This document shows positions 8,722 to 18,903 of a DNA stretch of 64,000 nt, piece after piece. Position numbers and translations under genes: made by a program. The notes below the pieces were generated by a model, which made no database searches, was not told the origin of the DNA, and was given only the letters and a program-made list of their open reading frames with translations. Source of the stretch: Aurantiacibacter poecillastricola (GTDB lineage Bacteria > Pseudomonadota > Alphaproteobacteria > Sphingomonadales > Sphingomonadaceae). Each line of letters begins with the position of its first letter. Position 1 is the first letter of the stretch. Location: positions 124,001-188,000 of the forward strand of contig NZ_JAVAMS010000004.1 of assembly GCF_030730945.1 (NCBI RefSeq), written 5' to 3'.

Positions 8722-9556
8722 GTTCCTTGGCGCGCTCGCCCTGCTGCTCGCTCCGGTGGCAGCGCAGGCGGAGGATGCGCGTGCCGAACTGGCGCTGATG
8801 GGCACCGTGCCGATCTACTGGGGCGAGGCTGCCGGGCTGGACGACCTGCTTTCCGGCGCCGCGCCACCGCATTGGGCGCGCGGCGTGCTGGAGGAGGACT
8901 TCACTCTGGTCCCGCTCGACTACCTCTCGGCAGAGGCGCTGGCGGAGCATCGTTTCCTGCTGCTTGCCCAGCCGCGCGGCTTTTCGCCCGAGGAGAATGT
9001 CGCGCTCGACCGGTGGGTTAGGGAAGGAGGCACGCTGCTCCTTTTTGCCGATCCGATGATGACCGGGGAATCGCGCTTCCACCTTGGCGATCGACGCCGC
9101 CCGCAGGACGTGACGCTGCTCTCGCCGATTCTCGCGCATTGGGGACTGGAACTGGTCTTCGACGCGCAGCAGGCCGGGGGCCTGCGCATGGTCGACCATT
9201 TCGGAGATGCGCTGCCGGTGAACATGCGCGGCGAGCTGCGTCCCCTGGGCGAGGCGGGATCGTGCGGGATACCGGGGGAGGGGCTGCTTGCCCACTGCGT
9301 GATCGGCAAGGGGCAGGCGTTGATCGTCGCCGATGCCGCCATGCTCGACATAGAAGGCCCGCACGAAAACGCCGAAACCGCATTGCGGTGGCTGGTCGGC
9401 CATGTTTTCGGGGACCAGCTGGCAGAAAATGGGGACGGTGCGGGAAATGGCCTGCCGGAGTCGCCGCAAACACCGGAAATCAGGGTCGAACCCCCACTTG
9501 GACAGGGGATGGACAGGGCTCATCATGAGGAAAGGGTCGAAGGCTACAGTCCGTAA
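8705..9556 (+). CDS. exported DUF4350-like protein upstream of mraZ
   Basis: This is a 283-residue exported protein. A Sec signal peptide (ALALLLAPVAAQA) ends near residue 24. The body has an alternating strand/helix pattern with FLLLAQP and GGTLLLFADPMM, resembling the DUF4350/GldG-type glutamine-amidotransferase-like fold without obvious catalytic residues. The start is ATG 8705, which begins the signal; the open frame extends to 8531 only as a shadow of the proline-rich gene. The enzyme or binding role is unknown. It ends about 200 bases before mraZ. The family assignment is tentative. Confidence 0.6.
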   Translation: MFRLNRFLGALALLLAPVAAQAEDARAELALMGTVPIYWGEAAGLDDLLSGAAPPHWARGVLEEDFTLVPLDYLSAEALAEHRFLLLAQPRGFSPEENVALDRWVREGGTLLLFADPMMTGESRFHLGDRRRPQDVTLLSPILAHWGLELVFDAQQAGGLRMVDHFGDALPVNMRGELRPLGEAGSCGIPGEGLLAHCVIGKGQALIVADAAMLDIEGPHENAETALRWLVGHVFGDQLAENGDGAGNGLPESPQTPEIRVEPPLGQGMDRAHHEERVEGYSP

Positions 9557-9577
9557 AATCAGGCATTTACAGCGTTC

Positions 9578-9622
9578 TCCCACAATTTCCCGCAATTTCC
9601 CCTTCCATCCCGCGCTTGCCCG
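9578..9622 (-). promoter_or_regulatory. putative MraZ operator: 10-bp-periodic repeats
   Basis: Five pentamers repeat at exactly 10-base spacing: TCCCA (9578), TCCCG (9588), TCCCC (9598), TCCCG (9608) and a weaker GCCCG (9618). On the minus strand this reads NGGGA-N5-NGGGA, the pattern known for MraZ (direct TGGGN repeats separated by five bases). The two first spacers are identical (CAATT). The site lies about 140-180 bases before the mraZ start, where MraZ autorepression is known in other bacteria. A TTGACG at 9629-9634 could be a -35 element. Binding is inferred. Confidence 0.6.
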
Positions 9623-9757
9623 CGTTATTTGACGACTCCATCGGACACATAGCCCGTGCCGCGTTCCCCTGTGGGGCGACCGGGCCGTGCATGAGCGCGG
9701 CCTGCGGCGGAGGAGATGTGTCTGCGAGTGAGGCAGGTATTCGTGGGGAAGGCGCCC

Positions 9758-10264
9758 GTGGCGCAGCGGCAGGCAGGATACAGGGGGCAGGGCTTTTCGC
9801 TTCGCGGCGAAAAGGATCGCTTCGTGCTGCCTCCGCTCTTCCGCAAGGTCTTCGCCGAGCTGGGTGACGAAGGCGTGCTGTGCGTCGCCAAGCACCACAA
9901 ATATCCCTGCCTGAACGCCTTCGGCCCCTCGCGCACCGACAGTTTCGAGGACATCCTGGATCAGGAGCTGGAGAACGCCGTTCGCCGCGACCAGGATTTC
10001 GACCGCGACCTGCGCGCCACGCAGATGTGGACCTTCACCGAAGTCCCCTTCGACAAGAGCGGACGCTTCATCCTGCCCCAGCGCTTTTGCAAGGTGGGCG
10101 GGATCGGCGACAATATCTGCTTTCTCGGCGGCGGCCAGTTCATCACCATGTGGGATCTCGACCGGCTGGGCCAGGAAGACGGCTGGGAAGACCAGTACGA
10201 GCTTTGCCTTGCAGAGGCCGAGGAAGCGCGCGCCAAGTCCGCCGCCAAGGGGAAGGGCGCATGA
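9758..10264 (+). CDS. mraZ: transcriptional regulator MraZ
   Basis: MraZ is the first gene of the division and cell-wall cluster and represses its own operon in studied bacteria. The 168 residues contain two SpoVT-AbrB-like halves: [16 protein letters not shown] near residues 16-31 and [12 protein letters not shown] near residues 104-115, both with the family's R-F-x-L-P core. I prefer GTG 9758 because it places the protein start as in relatives (a short leader then GYRGQGF) and has GGGGAAGG a few bases upstream; an in-frame ATG at 9716 is possible. It overlaps rsmH by four bases. Confidence 0.85.
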   Translation: MAQRQAGYRGQGFSLRGEKDRFVLPPLFRKVFAELGDEGVLCVAKHHKYPCLNAFGPSRTDSFEDILDQELENAVRRDQDFDRDLRATQMWTFTEVPFDKSGRFILPQRFCKVGGIGDNICFLGGGQFITMWDLDRLGQEDGWEDQYELCLAEAEEARAKSAAKGKGA

Positions 10265-11211
10265 CCGGCCCCGCTCCCCATGTTCCCGTGCTGCTGGACG
10301 AAGTGCTCGAAGCGCTTGCGCCCCAGCCCGGCGACGTCATCATCGACGCGACCTTCGGGGCGGGCGGCTACACCCGCGCGATCCTGGACGCAGGCGCGAC
10401 CGTGCATGCCTTCGACCGCGACCCCGACGCGATCGCCGCCGGCGAGACGTGGGAGGAAACCCGCGAGGATCCGCCGCGCCTCGTGCTGCACCAGCGTCGC
10501 TTTTCCGAGATGGTCGAAGCCATGGCGGAGGCCGGGATCGAACGCGTGGACGGGATCGCCATGGATATCGGCGTTTCCTCCATGCAGCTCGACCAGGCGG
10601 AGCGCGGCTTTGCCTTTTCCGCCAACGGCCCGCTCGACATGACGATGAGCCAGTCGGGCCCGAACGCTGCCGATTTCGTGAACGAGGCGGCCGAGAGCGA
10701 CATTGCCGACGTGCTCTACCACTATGGCGAGGAGCGCCAGTCGCGCCGCGTGGCCCGCGCTATCGTCGCTGCGCGTCCGCTCACCACCACAGGCGAACTT
10801 GCCGAAGTGGTGCGCAAGGCGCTGGGCCATCGTCCCGGCGACAAGAAGGACCCGGCCACCCGCAGCTTCCAGGCCATCCGCATCCATGTGAACGGCGAGC
10901 TGGACGAGTTGAAGCAGGGCCTTTCCGCTGCCGAGCACCTGCTGGGCGAAGGCGGGCGGCTGGCCGTGGTTAGCTTTCACAGCCTCGAAGACCGGATCGT
11001 GAAGACATTCCTTCGTGACGCGGCGAACACGGCCCCCCGTGGATCGCGCCACCTGCCCGAAGCGAGAGAGAACCCCCTGCCGCGCTTCGGGCACCTGACC
11101 AAGGCGATCAGGCCTTCCGCGACCGAGATCGACCGCAACCCCCGTGCGCGCTCCGCCACCTTGCGCGCCGCAACCCGCACCAGTGCTCCTGCACGAAAGG
11201 ACGTCGCATGA
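10261..11211 (+). CDS. rsmH: 16S rRNA (cytosine(1402)-N(4))-methyltransferase
   Basis: RsmH uses S-adenosylmethionine to methylate N4 of C1402 in 16S rRNA. The 316 residues begin with [13 protein letters not shown] and the SAM motif [14 protein letters not shown], and end with [11 protein letters not shown], all characteristic. [12 protein letters not shown] is the family's second motif. The ATG overlaps the mraZ stop (ATGA), and the end overlaps ftsL by four bases, so expression is coupled to the cluster. Confidence 0.95.
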   Translation: MTGPAPHVPVLLDEVLEALAPQPGDVIIDATFGAGGYTRAILDAGATVHAFDRDPDAIAAGETWEETREDPPRLVLHQRRFSEMVEAMAEAGIERVDGIAMDIGVSSMQLDQAERGFAFSANGPLDMTMSQSGPNAADFVNEAAESDIADVLYHYGEERQSRRVARAIVAARPLTTTGELAEVVRKALGHRPGDKKDPATRSFQAIRIHVNGELDELKQGLSAAEHLLGEGGRLAVVSFHSLEDRIVKTFLRDAANTAPRGSRHLPEARENPLPRFGHLTKAIRPSATEIDRNPRARSATLRAATRTSAPARKDVA

Positions 11212-11768
11212 CCCGCTCGAACAGCATTGGCCATCTCCGCATCCGCCGCATCGGCTGGCTCGCCGCGCTCGGCACCTGCATCGCGCTCTACACCTTGCTG
11301 CATGTGAAGGTGAACGCGGTGCATGCCGAAGTCATCCGCGCCGAGCGCGAGATCGTGCGGCTGGAAGAACAGAACATGCTGCTGGAGACCGAATTTCTCA
11401 CCCGGTCGAACCAGGTCCAGCTTTCCGCCTGGAACCGCGTCGATTTCGGTTTCGAGGCTCCGCGCGCCGAGCAGTTCATCGAGAACCCGGTGCAGCTTGC
11501 CAGCTTCGGCATGCCGCGCCGGGCCGATGCGCCCGCGCCCATCAGGCTGGCCAAGATGACCGCTGGCGAGGACGTGCCCGACTTTCCTCAGCTGACGTCG
11601 CCCCTGACGGGAGAGCCGGTGGACGAGCGCGTGCTGGCAGGTGACGAGCCTTCGGAGACTCGCCTCGCGGTGGCGCTTGCCACGGGTACGCTGCGCGTGC
11701 CCATCGTCAGCGCTTCGGACATTGCTGGCGGCACCGCCGTAGCCGTTGCGGAGGCTGCCGTCCGGTGA
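11208..11768 (+). CDS. ftsL: cell division protein FtsL
   Basis: This bitopic divisome protein forms the FtsQLB and FtsWI regulatory complex. A short basic cytoplasmic tail (1-15) is followed by one membrane helix (about 16-36) and a leucine-zipper-like coil ([22 protein letters not shown]). The protein is 186 residues, longer than the roughly 100-120 usual for FtsL. The extra C-terminus after about residue 110 is Ala/Pro/Glu-rich and looks unstructured. Identity rests on position between rsmH and ftsI plus topology. It overlaps both neighbours by four bases. Confidence 0.85.
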   Translation: MTRSNSIGHLRIRRIGWLAALGTCIALYTLLHVKVNAVHAEVIRAEREIVRLEEQNMLLETEFLTRSNQVQLSAWNRVDFGFEAPRAEQFIENPVQLASFGMPRRADAPAPIRLAKMTAGEDVPDFPQLTSPLTGEPVDERVLAGDEPSETRLAVALATGTLRVPIVSASDIAGGTAVAVAEAAVR

Positions 11769-13528
11769 CTTCCTACGCCGCCCCGCATGCCATCGTGACA
11801 AGCCAGTCCGGGCGCGTCGATTACCGTCGGCGCGCCTTGCTGGTTGCGCAGGCGCGGATGCTGCTGGTGGCGCTGGCATTCGTGCTGGTGGCGGGCACCG
11901 CGCTGGTGCGCATTGCCTGGATCGGCACGGCGGGCCCTGCGCGCGCCGCGACCTCCATGGCCGAGGCGCTGCTGCCTCCGCGCGGCGAGATAACCGATCG
12001 CAACGGCGTGCCGCTCGCCCGCGCGTTCCCCGCCTACGCCCTGTGGTTCAATCCTCGCGCGATGGCCGAGGGCGGCGATGGCGGACCGCCGCTGGTGAAA
12101 TCGCCGGAAGAGGTCGCGCGCGAACTGAAGGCGATTTTCCCCGATCTCGATGTGTACGAAGTCACCGAGAAACTGCGTTCCGGGCGGGCAGGCTACCTGC
12201 GGCGGCGCGTGCTGCCCGAGGATGCAAACCGCGTGATCGGCATTGGCGAACTGGCGCTGGAACTGCCGCGCGAGACGGACCGGCACTATCCGCAAGGTTC
12301 TCTCGCGGCGCATGTGCTGGGTTATGTCGCGGCAGACGGGCATGGCCGGGTGGGCATGGAAGCGGTGCTCGACGAGCAACTGCTGGATCCCGTGCGCCGC
12401 GCCGAGCCGGTGGCGCTCAGCATCGACATGCGGGTGCAGGGCGCGCTCGAGGACGAACTGCGCTCCGGCATGCGGGCGGTGGACGCGGTGGGCGCGGCTG
12501 GAATCGTGCTCGATGTCGATACGGGCGAGGTGCTGGCGCTTGCGTCGATGCCGGAATTCGATCCCAACGACGTGCAGACGTCCGACGTGCGGGTGACGCA
12601 GGAGCAATACGACCGCGGCATCACCGCGCCTGCTTTCAACCGCGTGACCAACCAGGTCTATGAACTTGGCAGCACCTTCAAGCCGCTGACCGTGGCGGCG
12701 GCGATCGATTCCGGTTCGATCACCGACCTGTCACGCCGCTACGGGGCGACGCCCTATGTGGCGCAGGGGCGGACCATCCGCGATTCCCACCCGCTCGGCG
12801 ACACGTTGAACACGCCGCAGATGCTGATCCACTCCTCGAATATCGTCACCGGTCATATTGTCGACCAGATGGGCGCCGATACCCTGCGCAAATACATGGC
12901 GGACCTGGGCATGAACGAGCGGCCCTATATCGAGCTTCCGGCGCGCGGTTTCCCGATCTGGCAGTCGGGCGAATGGTCGCGCATCAGGGGCATTACCGTG
13001 GGCTACGGCCACGGCCTGTCGGTGACCCCGCTGCACCTTGCTTCCGCCTATGCGGCGATGGTGAACGGCGGCATCTGGCGTCCCGCCACGCTCCAGCGCG
13101 TCGAGCCGGGCCAGGCCCCGCGCGGACGCCGCGTGTTCAAGGCGAGCACCAGCGCGCGCATGAACCAGCTGCTGCGCATGATCGCGGTGTACGGCACCGG
13201 TCGCAACGCCAATGCGCCCGGCTTCCGGGTGGGCGGCAAGACAGGCTCTGCCGAGAAGCCTGGCAATGGCGGCTATCGCCGGTCTTCGCTGGTTTCCACC
13301 TTTGCCGCCGCCTTTCCGATGGACAATCCGCGCTACGTGGTGATCGCCATGCTGGACGAGCCCAAGGGCACCGTCGCCAGTTCCTACCAGCGCACCGCCG
13401 CGTGGAACGCTGCGCCGATCGTTGGCCGCCTCGTCCCGCGCATCGGCCCGCAACTGGGCGTGCTGCCCGATGCCAATCGCGATATCGACCTCACCGATCT
13501 TCGCCCGCTTGTTGGAGACCTCGACTGA
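11765..13528 (+). CDS. ftsI: peptidoglycan transpeptidase FtsI (PBP3)
   Basis: This is the septal transpeptidase that crosslinks new peptidoglycan in partnership with FtsW. Its 587 residues contain an N-terminal membrane anchor (about 30-50), the PBP dimerisation domain starting at LPPRGEITDRNG, and the transpeptidase domain with the three active-site motifs: STFK (nucleophile), SSN and KTG (GGKTGSAEKP). The start is GTG 11765, overlapping the ftsL stop as GTGA. The end overlaps murE by one base (TGATG). Confidence 0.95.
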   Translation: MTSYAAPHAIVTSQSGRVDYRRRALLVAQARMLLVALAFVLVAGTALVRIAWIGTAGPARAATSMAEALLPPRGEITDRNGVPLARAFPAYALWFNPRAMAEGGDGGPPLVKSPEEVARELKAIFPDLDVYEVTEKLRSGRAGYLRRRVLPEDANRVIGIGELALELPRETDRHYPQGSLAAHVLGYVAADGHGRVGMEAVLDEQLLDPVRRAEPVALSIDMRVQGALEDELRSGMRAVDAVGAAGIVLDVDTGEVLALASMPEFDPNDVQTSDVRVTQEQYDRGITAPAFNRVTNQVYELGSTFKPLTVAAAIDSGSITDLSRRYGATPYVAQGRTIRDSHPLGDTLNTPQMLIHSSNIVTGHIVDQMGADTLRKYMADLGMNERPYIELPARGFPIWQSGEWSRIRGITVGYGHGLSVTPLHLASAYAAMVNGGIWRPATLQRVEPGQAPRGRRVFKASTSARMNQLLRMIAVYGTGRNANAPGFRVGGKTGSAEKPGNGGYRRSSLVSTFAAAFPMDNPRYVVIAMLDEPKGTVASSYQRTAAWNAAPIVGRLVPRIGPQLGVLPDANRDIDLTDLRPLVGDLD

Positions 13529-15000
13529 TGCGCCTGTCGGATATTGCCGCGAGCCTCGGCACGGATGCCGCCGACATGGGCGAGACCCGGGTGACCGGCT
13601 TCGCCATCGATCACCGCAAGGTCGCCCCGGGCAACATCTTCGGCGCCTTCGAGGGTACCAAGGTTAACGGCGAGGACTACATCCCCGCCGCCATCGCCAG
13701 CGGAGCTGTCGCCGTGATCGCCCGGCCCGAAGCGAAGGTAGAAGGCGCACTCCACCTCGCCGATGCCGAGCCCCGCCGGGCCTTCGCAAGAGCTGCGGCA
13801 CAATACTTCCGCCCGACGCCGGAAACCGTGGTCGCGGTGACGGGCACCAACGGCAAGACGAGCTGCGTCGAGATGACCCGCCAGCTCTGGCGCATGTGCG
13901 GGGAGCGTGCGGCAAGTATCGGTACTTTGGGCGTCACCACCTCGGACGATAGCGTTTCTACAGGCCTTACCACGCCCGACATCGTCACTTTCCTGTCCAA
14001 TATGACCGGCTTGGCCCGCGAGGGCGTCACCCATGTCGCCTACGAGGCCTCGAGCCACGGCCTATCGCAATATCGCAACGAGGGCCTGCCGGTGCATGCC
14101 GGTGCCTTCACCAACCTGAGCCGCGACCACCTCGATTACCACGCCGACATGGAAGACTATTTCGCTGCCAAGATGCGCCTCTTCACCGAGGTCGTGGACG
14201 ATGGCGGAACGGCGGTAATCTGGGCGGACGACGAGTGGTCGGGACGGGCCATCGCCGTGGCGCAAGAGCGCGGCCTGAAGGTCTTCACGGTGGGCGAGAA
14301 GGGCAAGGGTATCGAGCTTATCGCCCGTACACCCAGCCCGCTGGGACAGGAGCTGAAATTCGTTCATGCCGGGCGCGCCCATGCCATTCGCCTGCCGCTG
14401 ATCGGCGCCTACCAGGTCGCCAATGCGCTTACCGCAGCCGGCCTCGTCCTCGCCACCGGCACCGACCCTGCACAGGTTTTCGACGCGCTTTCGCGCCTGC
14501 AACCCGTACGCGGAAGGCTGGAGCGCGCGGTCATTTCGCAGAGCGGGGCGCCGGTTTATGTGGATTACGCCCACACCCCCGATGCCCTTGCCGCCGCGAT
14601 TGCGGCATTGCGTCCGCACGTGAACGGCAGGCTCATCACCGTATTCGGCGCAGGCGGAGACCGCGACACCGGCAAGCGCGCACCGATGGGCGAGGCGGCG
14701 GCATCGGGCAGCGACTTGGTGATCGTCACCGATGACAATCCCCGCGGGGAGGATCCCGCAAGCATTCGCGAGGCGGTGATGCAGGGCGCCGGCCCTGCCG
14801 CGCGCAATATCGGCGGGCGGCGCGAGGCGATTGCCGCCGCGATTGCCGAGGCGAAAAGCTCCGACATCGTGCTGGTGGCGGGGAAGGGACACGAACAGGG
14901 ACAGATCGTGGGATCGGGAGAAGACATGCGGGTATTGCCCTTCGACGACGTGACGGTAGCGCGTGAATGTGCAGCGGAGCTGGCCGGGGGCTCGCGGTGA
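13528..15000 (+). CDS. murE: UDP-MurNAc-L-Ala-D-Glu:meso-diaminopimelate ligase
   Basis: MurE adds the third residue of the peptidoglycan stem peptide. The 490 residues include the Mur ligase ATP motif TGTNGKTS at about residue 108, the central-domain YEASSHGL motif and the C-terminal domain motif DNPRGEDP. In MurE proteins the DNPR motif marks meso-diaminopimelate rather than lysine as substrate, so the wall is of the DAP type. The ATG shares a base with the ftsI stop. The end overlaps murF by four bases. Confidence 0.95.
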   Translation: MRLSDIAASLGTDAADMGETRVTGFAIDHRKVAPGNIFGAFEGTKVNGEDYIPAAIASGAVAVIARPEAKVEGALHLADAEPRRAFARAAAQYFRPTPETVVAVTGTNGKTSCVEMTRQLWRMCGERAASIGTLGVTTSDDSVSTGLTTPDIVTFLSNMTGLAREGVTHVAYEASSHGLSQYRNEGLPVHAGAFTNLSRDHLDYHADMEDYFAAKMRLFTEVVDDGGTAVIWADDEWSGRAIAVAQERGLKVFTVGEKGKGIELIARTPSPLGQELKFVHAGRAHAIRLPLIGAYQVANALTAAGLVLATGTDPAQVFDALSRLQPVRGRLERAVISQSGAPVYVDYAHTPDALAAAIAALRPHVNGRLITVFGAGGDRDTGKRAPMGEAAASGSDLVIVTDDNPRGEDPASIREAVMQGAGPAARNIGGRREAIAAAIAEAKSSDIVLVAGKGHEQGQIVGSGEDMRVLPFDDVTVARECAAELAGGSR

Positions 15001-16454
15001 GCGCCGCCCTCGACCTGCTGCGCTGGCCCCGCGCCAGTGCCGATGCCGCGCGCCTCGCGCTGTGGACGTCTGCCGAGATCGCGGCCGCTACAGGCGGGAC
15101 CGCTTATGGTGAATTTCAGGTTAGCGGCGTCGAGATGGACAGCCGCGACGTGCGTGGCGGTGACCTGTTCGTGGCGCTCAAGGGCGAGGCGATGGACGGC
15201 CACCGCTTCCTGGACGCCGCCTTCGCCAACGGCGCTTCTGCGGCTCTGGTGGACCGGGAGGTGGACTATCCGCATGTCCGGGTCGAGGATACGACCGAGG
15301 CGCTGAAGGCGCTTGCCCGGGTTTCGCGTGAGAGGGCCTCGGCCAGGATCGTGGGTGTTACCGGCTCGGTCGGCAAGACGGGCGTCAAGGAAGCGATCTT
15401 CACGGCGCTCGAACGCACCAGCCGGGGCGCGGCGCATCGCTCAGTGCGCAGCTACAACAATCATGTGGGCGTGCCGCTCAGCCTCTCGCGTATGCCGCCG
15501 CGCAGCCGTTACGGCGTGTTCGAGATGGGGATGAACCATGCGAGTGAGATTTCCGGCCTCACCGTGCAGGTCCGCCCGCACGTCGCCGTGATCACCACCA
15601 TCGCGCCCGCGCATATCGAGAATCTGGGCAGCATGGAGGCCATCGCCGCCGCCAAGGCCGAAATTTTCGAGGGGCTGGAAAAGGGCGGCACCGCCGTTAT
15701 CCCCGCCGATAGCGAACACTTCGCGCAATTGCGCGATGCTGCGCTGGCGCAGGGCGCGAAGGTGATCGGCTTCGGGCGCGGCGAGAACGCCGATTTGCGG
15801 CTGCTCGACGCCCTGCCCGATGGCTCGGGTGGCTCGCTCGTCACCGCGGCATTCGGCGCCACGCGGCTGTGTTTCACGGTCGCCGAGCCGGGCGAGCACT
15901 GGATCGACAATGCGCTGTGCGTGATGGCCGCTGTGCATGCGGCGGGCGGAGACATGGGAGCAGCAGGCCTCGCGCTTGCCGAGATGGGCGGTCTCAAGGG
16001 CCGCGGCGCGCGCCTGCGGGCCAAGGTGCCGGGCGGCAATGCGCTGCTGATCGACGAGAGCTACAACGCCAATCCCGCCTCGATGCGCGCAACCCTCGCG
16101 CAATTGGGGCAGACTCCCGCCACGCGGCGTATCGCGGTCCTCGGCAGCATGAAGGAACTGGGCGATTTGGCTCCCGCTTTTCACGCGCAGCTGGCCGCTC
16201 CGCTTGCCGCCGCGCGGGTCGATTACGCGGTGCTGGTGGGCCAGGAGATGACCGCGCTCGCCCGTGAGATGGGGAAAGACACCCTCAACACGCTTGGCAA
16301 GCCCATCGCCTTTGCCCATTGCGAGAATGCGGGCGAGGCGATTGCCGCCTTGCAGGAATTCGGCCTGGCCGGTGGAGACGCCGTGCTGGTGAAGGGCTCC
16401 AACTCGGTAGGCCTCGCCCGTGTCGTCGATCACTTCACGGCCAGGGAAGGCTGA
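14997..16454 (+). CDS. murF: UDP-MurNAc-tripeptide:D-Ala-D-Ala ligase
   Basis: MurF completes the stem pentapeptide by adding D-Ala-D-Ala made by Ddl (also in this cluster). The 485 residues show the N-terminal domain ([16 protein letters not shown]), the P-loop TGSVGKTG near residue 119, the central [10 protein letters not shown] motif and the C-terminal [11 protein letters not shown] motif, all typical. The start is GTG 14997, overlapping the murE stop as GTGA. An 11-base gap separates it from mraY. Confidence 0.95.
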   Translation: MSAALDLLRWPRASADAARLALWTSAEIAAATGGTAYGEFQVSGVEMDSRDVRGGDLFVALKGEAMDGHRFLDAAFANGASAALVDREVDYPHVRVEDTTEALKALARVSRERASARIVGVTGSVGKTGVKEAIFTALERTSRGAAHRSVRSYNNHVGVPLSLSRMPPRSRYGVFEMGMNHASEISGLTVQVRPHVAVITTIAPAHIENLGSMEAIAAAKAEIFEGLEKGGTAVIPADSEHFAQLRDAALAQGAKVIGFGRGENADLRLLDALPDGSGGSLVTAAFGATRLCFTVAEPGEHWIDNALCVMAAVHAAGGDMGAAGLALAEMGGLKGRGARLRAKVPGGNALLIDESYNANPASMRATLAQLGQTPATRRIAVLGSMKELGDLAPAFHAQLAAPLAAARVDYAVLVGQEMTALAREMGKDTLNTLGKPIAFAHCENAGEAIAALQEFGLAGGDAVLVKGSNSVGLARVVDHFTAREG

Positions 16455-16465
16455 CGCGCGCATTC

Positions 16466-17539
16466 ATGTTCTACTATCTCGCAGAATTGCTGGAATTCGA
16501 GGGGATCTTCAACCTCGTGCGCTACCAGACCTTCCGGGCTGGTGCGGCGATGATGACGGCGCTGTTCATCGGCCTCATCATCGGCCCCAAGTTCATCAGC
16601 ATGCTGCGCGTGCGGCAGGGCAAGGGTCAGCCGATCCGTGCCGACGGGCCCGAATCGCACCAGAAGAAGGTCGGCACGCCCACGATGGGCGGCCTGATGA
16701 TCCTCACCGCACTGACGATCTCGATGCTTCTGTGGATGGACCTGTCCAACCCGTTCCTGTGGGCCTGCCTCGCCGTAACGCTGGGGTTCGGCGTGATCGG
16801 TTTCATGGACGATTACGACAAGGTGTCCAAGAGCAGCCATAAGGGCGTGCCGGGCAAGGTTCGCCTGCTGGGTGAATTCCTCGTCGCAGGCGTGGCCACC
16901 TGGATCATCGTGCAGGAAGTCGGCTCAACGGCGCTCTACCTGCCTTTCCTTTCCGAAACGGGGCTGGAGCTGGGCTGGTTCTTCTATCCGTTTGCCGCCA
17001 CGGTGATCGTGGGCGCGGGCAATGCAGTGAACCTGACAGACGGGCTGGACGGGCTCGCCACCATGCCGGTGGTGATCGCCGCAGGGGCCTTTGCCCTCAT
17101 CTGCTACCTTGTGGGCCGTGCAGACTTTTCCGACTACCTAGGTATCCCCCATGTGCTTTCCGCCGGTGAACTGGCGATCATGTGCACCGCCATCATGGGC
17201 GCGGGGCTCGCCTTCCTGTGGTACAACGCGCCGCCTGCCGCCGTGTTCATGGGCGATACCGGATCGCTGGCACTCGGCGGAGCGCTGGGCGCCATCGCCG
17301 TCGCCAGTCATCACGAGATCGTGCTCGCCATCATCGGCGGGCTGTTCGTGCTTGAGGCGGTGTCGGTCATCGTGCAGGTTTTCTGGTTCAAGCGCACCGG
17401 CCGGCGGATCTTCCGCATGGCTCCCATCCACCACCATTTCGAACAGCTCGGCTGGAGCGAGAGCAAGGTGGTGATCCGCTTCTGGATCATTGCCCTCGTG
17501 CTTGCCACCATCGGGCTCGCCACGTTGAAGCTCAGGTGA
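16466..17539 (+). CDS. mraY: phospho-MurNAc-pentapeptide transferase MraY
   Basis: This integral membrane enzyme transfers phospho-MurNAc-pentapeptide to undecaprenyl phosphate, forming lipid I. Its 357 residues have about ten membrane segments. Key motifs are [14 protein letters not shown] with the catalytic aspartates, [20 protein letters not shown] and the cytoplasmic histidine cluster APIHHHFE. The ATG at 16466 gives the usual start MFYYLAELL. The end overlaps murD by four bases. Confidence 0.97.
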   Translation: MFYYLAELLEFEGIFNLVRYQTFRAGAAMMTALFIGLIIGPKFISMLRVRQGKGQPIRADGPESHQKKVGTPTMGGLMILTALTISMLLWMDLSNPFLWACLAVTLGFGVIGFMDDYDKVSKSSHKGVPGKVRLLGEFLVAGVATWIIVQEVGSTALYLPFLSETGLELGWFFYPFAATVIVGAGNAVNLTDGLDGLATMPVVIAAGAFALICYLVGRADFSDYLGIPHVLSAGELAIMCTAIMGAGLAFLWYNAPPAAVFMGDTGSLALGGALGAIAVASHHEIVLAIIGGLFVLEAVSVIVQVFWFKRTGRRIFRMAPIHHHFEQLGWSESKVVIRFWIIALVLATIGLATLKLR

Positions 17540-18903
17540 TCACGGCAAAGGTCTTTTCCGACAAGAATTACTGTGTGCTCGGTCTTGCGCGTTCGGGCAT
17601 GGCCACCGTGGAAGCGCTGCTGGCCAGCGGCGCGCGCGTGACCGCATGGGATCGCCGGGAGGAACCGCGCGAGGAACTGGCAGACCGCTGCACCATTGCC
17701 GATCCGCTGGAGATCGATCTTGTCGGATTCGACGGGATCGTGGTGTCGCCCGGCGTGCCGCTCAACACCCATCCCATTGCGGAACGCGCGCGCCAGGCCG
17801 GCGTGCCGATCATCGGCGATATCGAGCTGTTCGCTCTCGCGCGGCCGGAACTGCCTGCACACCGCGTGATCGGCATCACCGGCACCAACGGCAAATCGAC
17901 CACCACCGCGCTCGTCCACCACCTGCTGGAACAGGCTGGCGTGCCCTCGCGCATGGGCGGCAATATCGGTCTGCCGGTGCTGGGGCAGGAGCCATTGCCC
18001 GAGGACGGGGTCTATGTGTTCGAGCTGTCGAGCTACCAGATCGACCTTACCCGCTCGCTCGCCTGCGAAGCGGCGGCGCTGATCAACATCACGCCCGACC
18101 ATCTTGACCGCTATGACGATTTCGCCGCCTATGCCTTCGCCAAGGGCCGCCTGTTCGCGATGCAGGGCGTGAGCCAGTATGCCGTGTTCGGCTGCGAGGA
18201 TGCGCCGACCAGCGCTGTACAGCAGGCAGAGGCCGCACGGCGCGGAGCCGGGCTCGCCGTATGCGTCGATTCCTGGGCGTGGGAGCCTTTCCAGGGCGAA
18301 TGGCCCAGCCTTCAAGGGCCGCATAACCTACAGAACGCCGCCATCGCGGCTGCCCTCGCGCAGGCGATGGGCCTTTCACGGGAGGCGGTGCTGGAAGGTC
18401 TCGCCAGTTTTGCAGGACTGCCGCACCGGATGGAGCGCCTGGGCGAGCTTGGCGGCGTGCTGTTCGTGAACGATTCCAAGGCCACCAACCCCGCTTCCAC
18501 CGCACCTGCGCTGGCGGCCTTCCCGGTCGAGGGCGATCATGCGCGCATCCACTGGATCTGCGGAGGCCTCGCCAAAGAAAAGACCCTGCAGGATTGCGCC
18601 CCGTTTCTCGGCAATGTCGCACGCGCCTATACGATAGGCGAGGCCGGCCCCCTTTTCGCCGACCTGCTCGAGCCGCATGTGCCGGTGGAGCGCTGCGAAT
18701 TGCTGGCAGAGGCGGTCAGCCGTGCCGTAGGGCTGGCCCGGGCGGGCGACGTCATCATGCTGAGCCCCGCCTGTGCCAGCTTCGACCAGTTCCGTGACTA
18801 CGAAGTGCGGGGCGACATCTTCCGCGACCTCGCCGTCAGTCTGGGTCTGGAGGCGGTTCCATCGCAAGGTGACCAGGGCCAGGCTTCGGGTGTGTCGTCA
18901 TGA
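17536..18903 (+). CDS. murD: UDP-MurNAc-L-alanine:D-glutamate ligase
   Basis: MurD adds D-glutamate, the second stem residue. The 455 residues start with a Rossmann-like UDP-binding domain ([20 protein letters not shown]), continue with the ATP motif [12 protein letters not shown] and carry [10 protein letters not shown] and the C-terminal [11 protein letters not shown] motif specific to MurD. The start is GTG 17536, overlapping the mraY stop. The end overlaps the ftsW ATG by four bases. Confidence 0.95.
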   Translation: MITAKVFSDKNYCVLGLARSGMATVEALLASGARVTAWDRREEPREELADRCTIADPLEIDLVGFDGIVVSPGVPLNTHPIAERARQAGVPIIGDIELFALARPELPAHRVIGITGTNGKSTTTALVHHLLEQAGVPSRMGGNIGLPVLGQEPLPEDGVYVFELSSYQIDLTRSLACEAAALINITPDHLDRYDDFAAYAFAKGRLFAMQGVSQYAVFGCEDAPTSAVQQAEAARRGAGLAVCVDSWAWEPFQGEWPSLQGPHNLQNAAIAAALAQAMGLSREAVLEGLASFAGLPHRMERLGELGGVLFVNDSKATNPASTAPALAAFPVEGDHARIHWICGGLAKEKTLQDCAPFLGNVARAYTIGEAGPLFADLLEPHVPVERCELLAEAVSRAVGLARAGDVIMLSPACASFDQFRDYEVRGDIFRDLAVSLGLEAVPSQGDQGQASGVSS

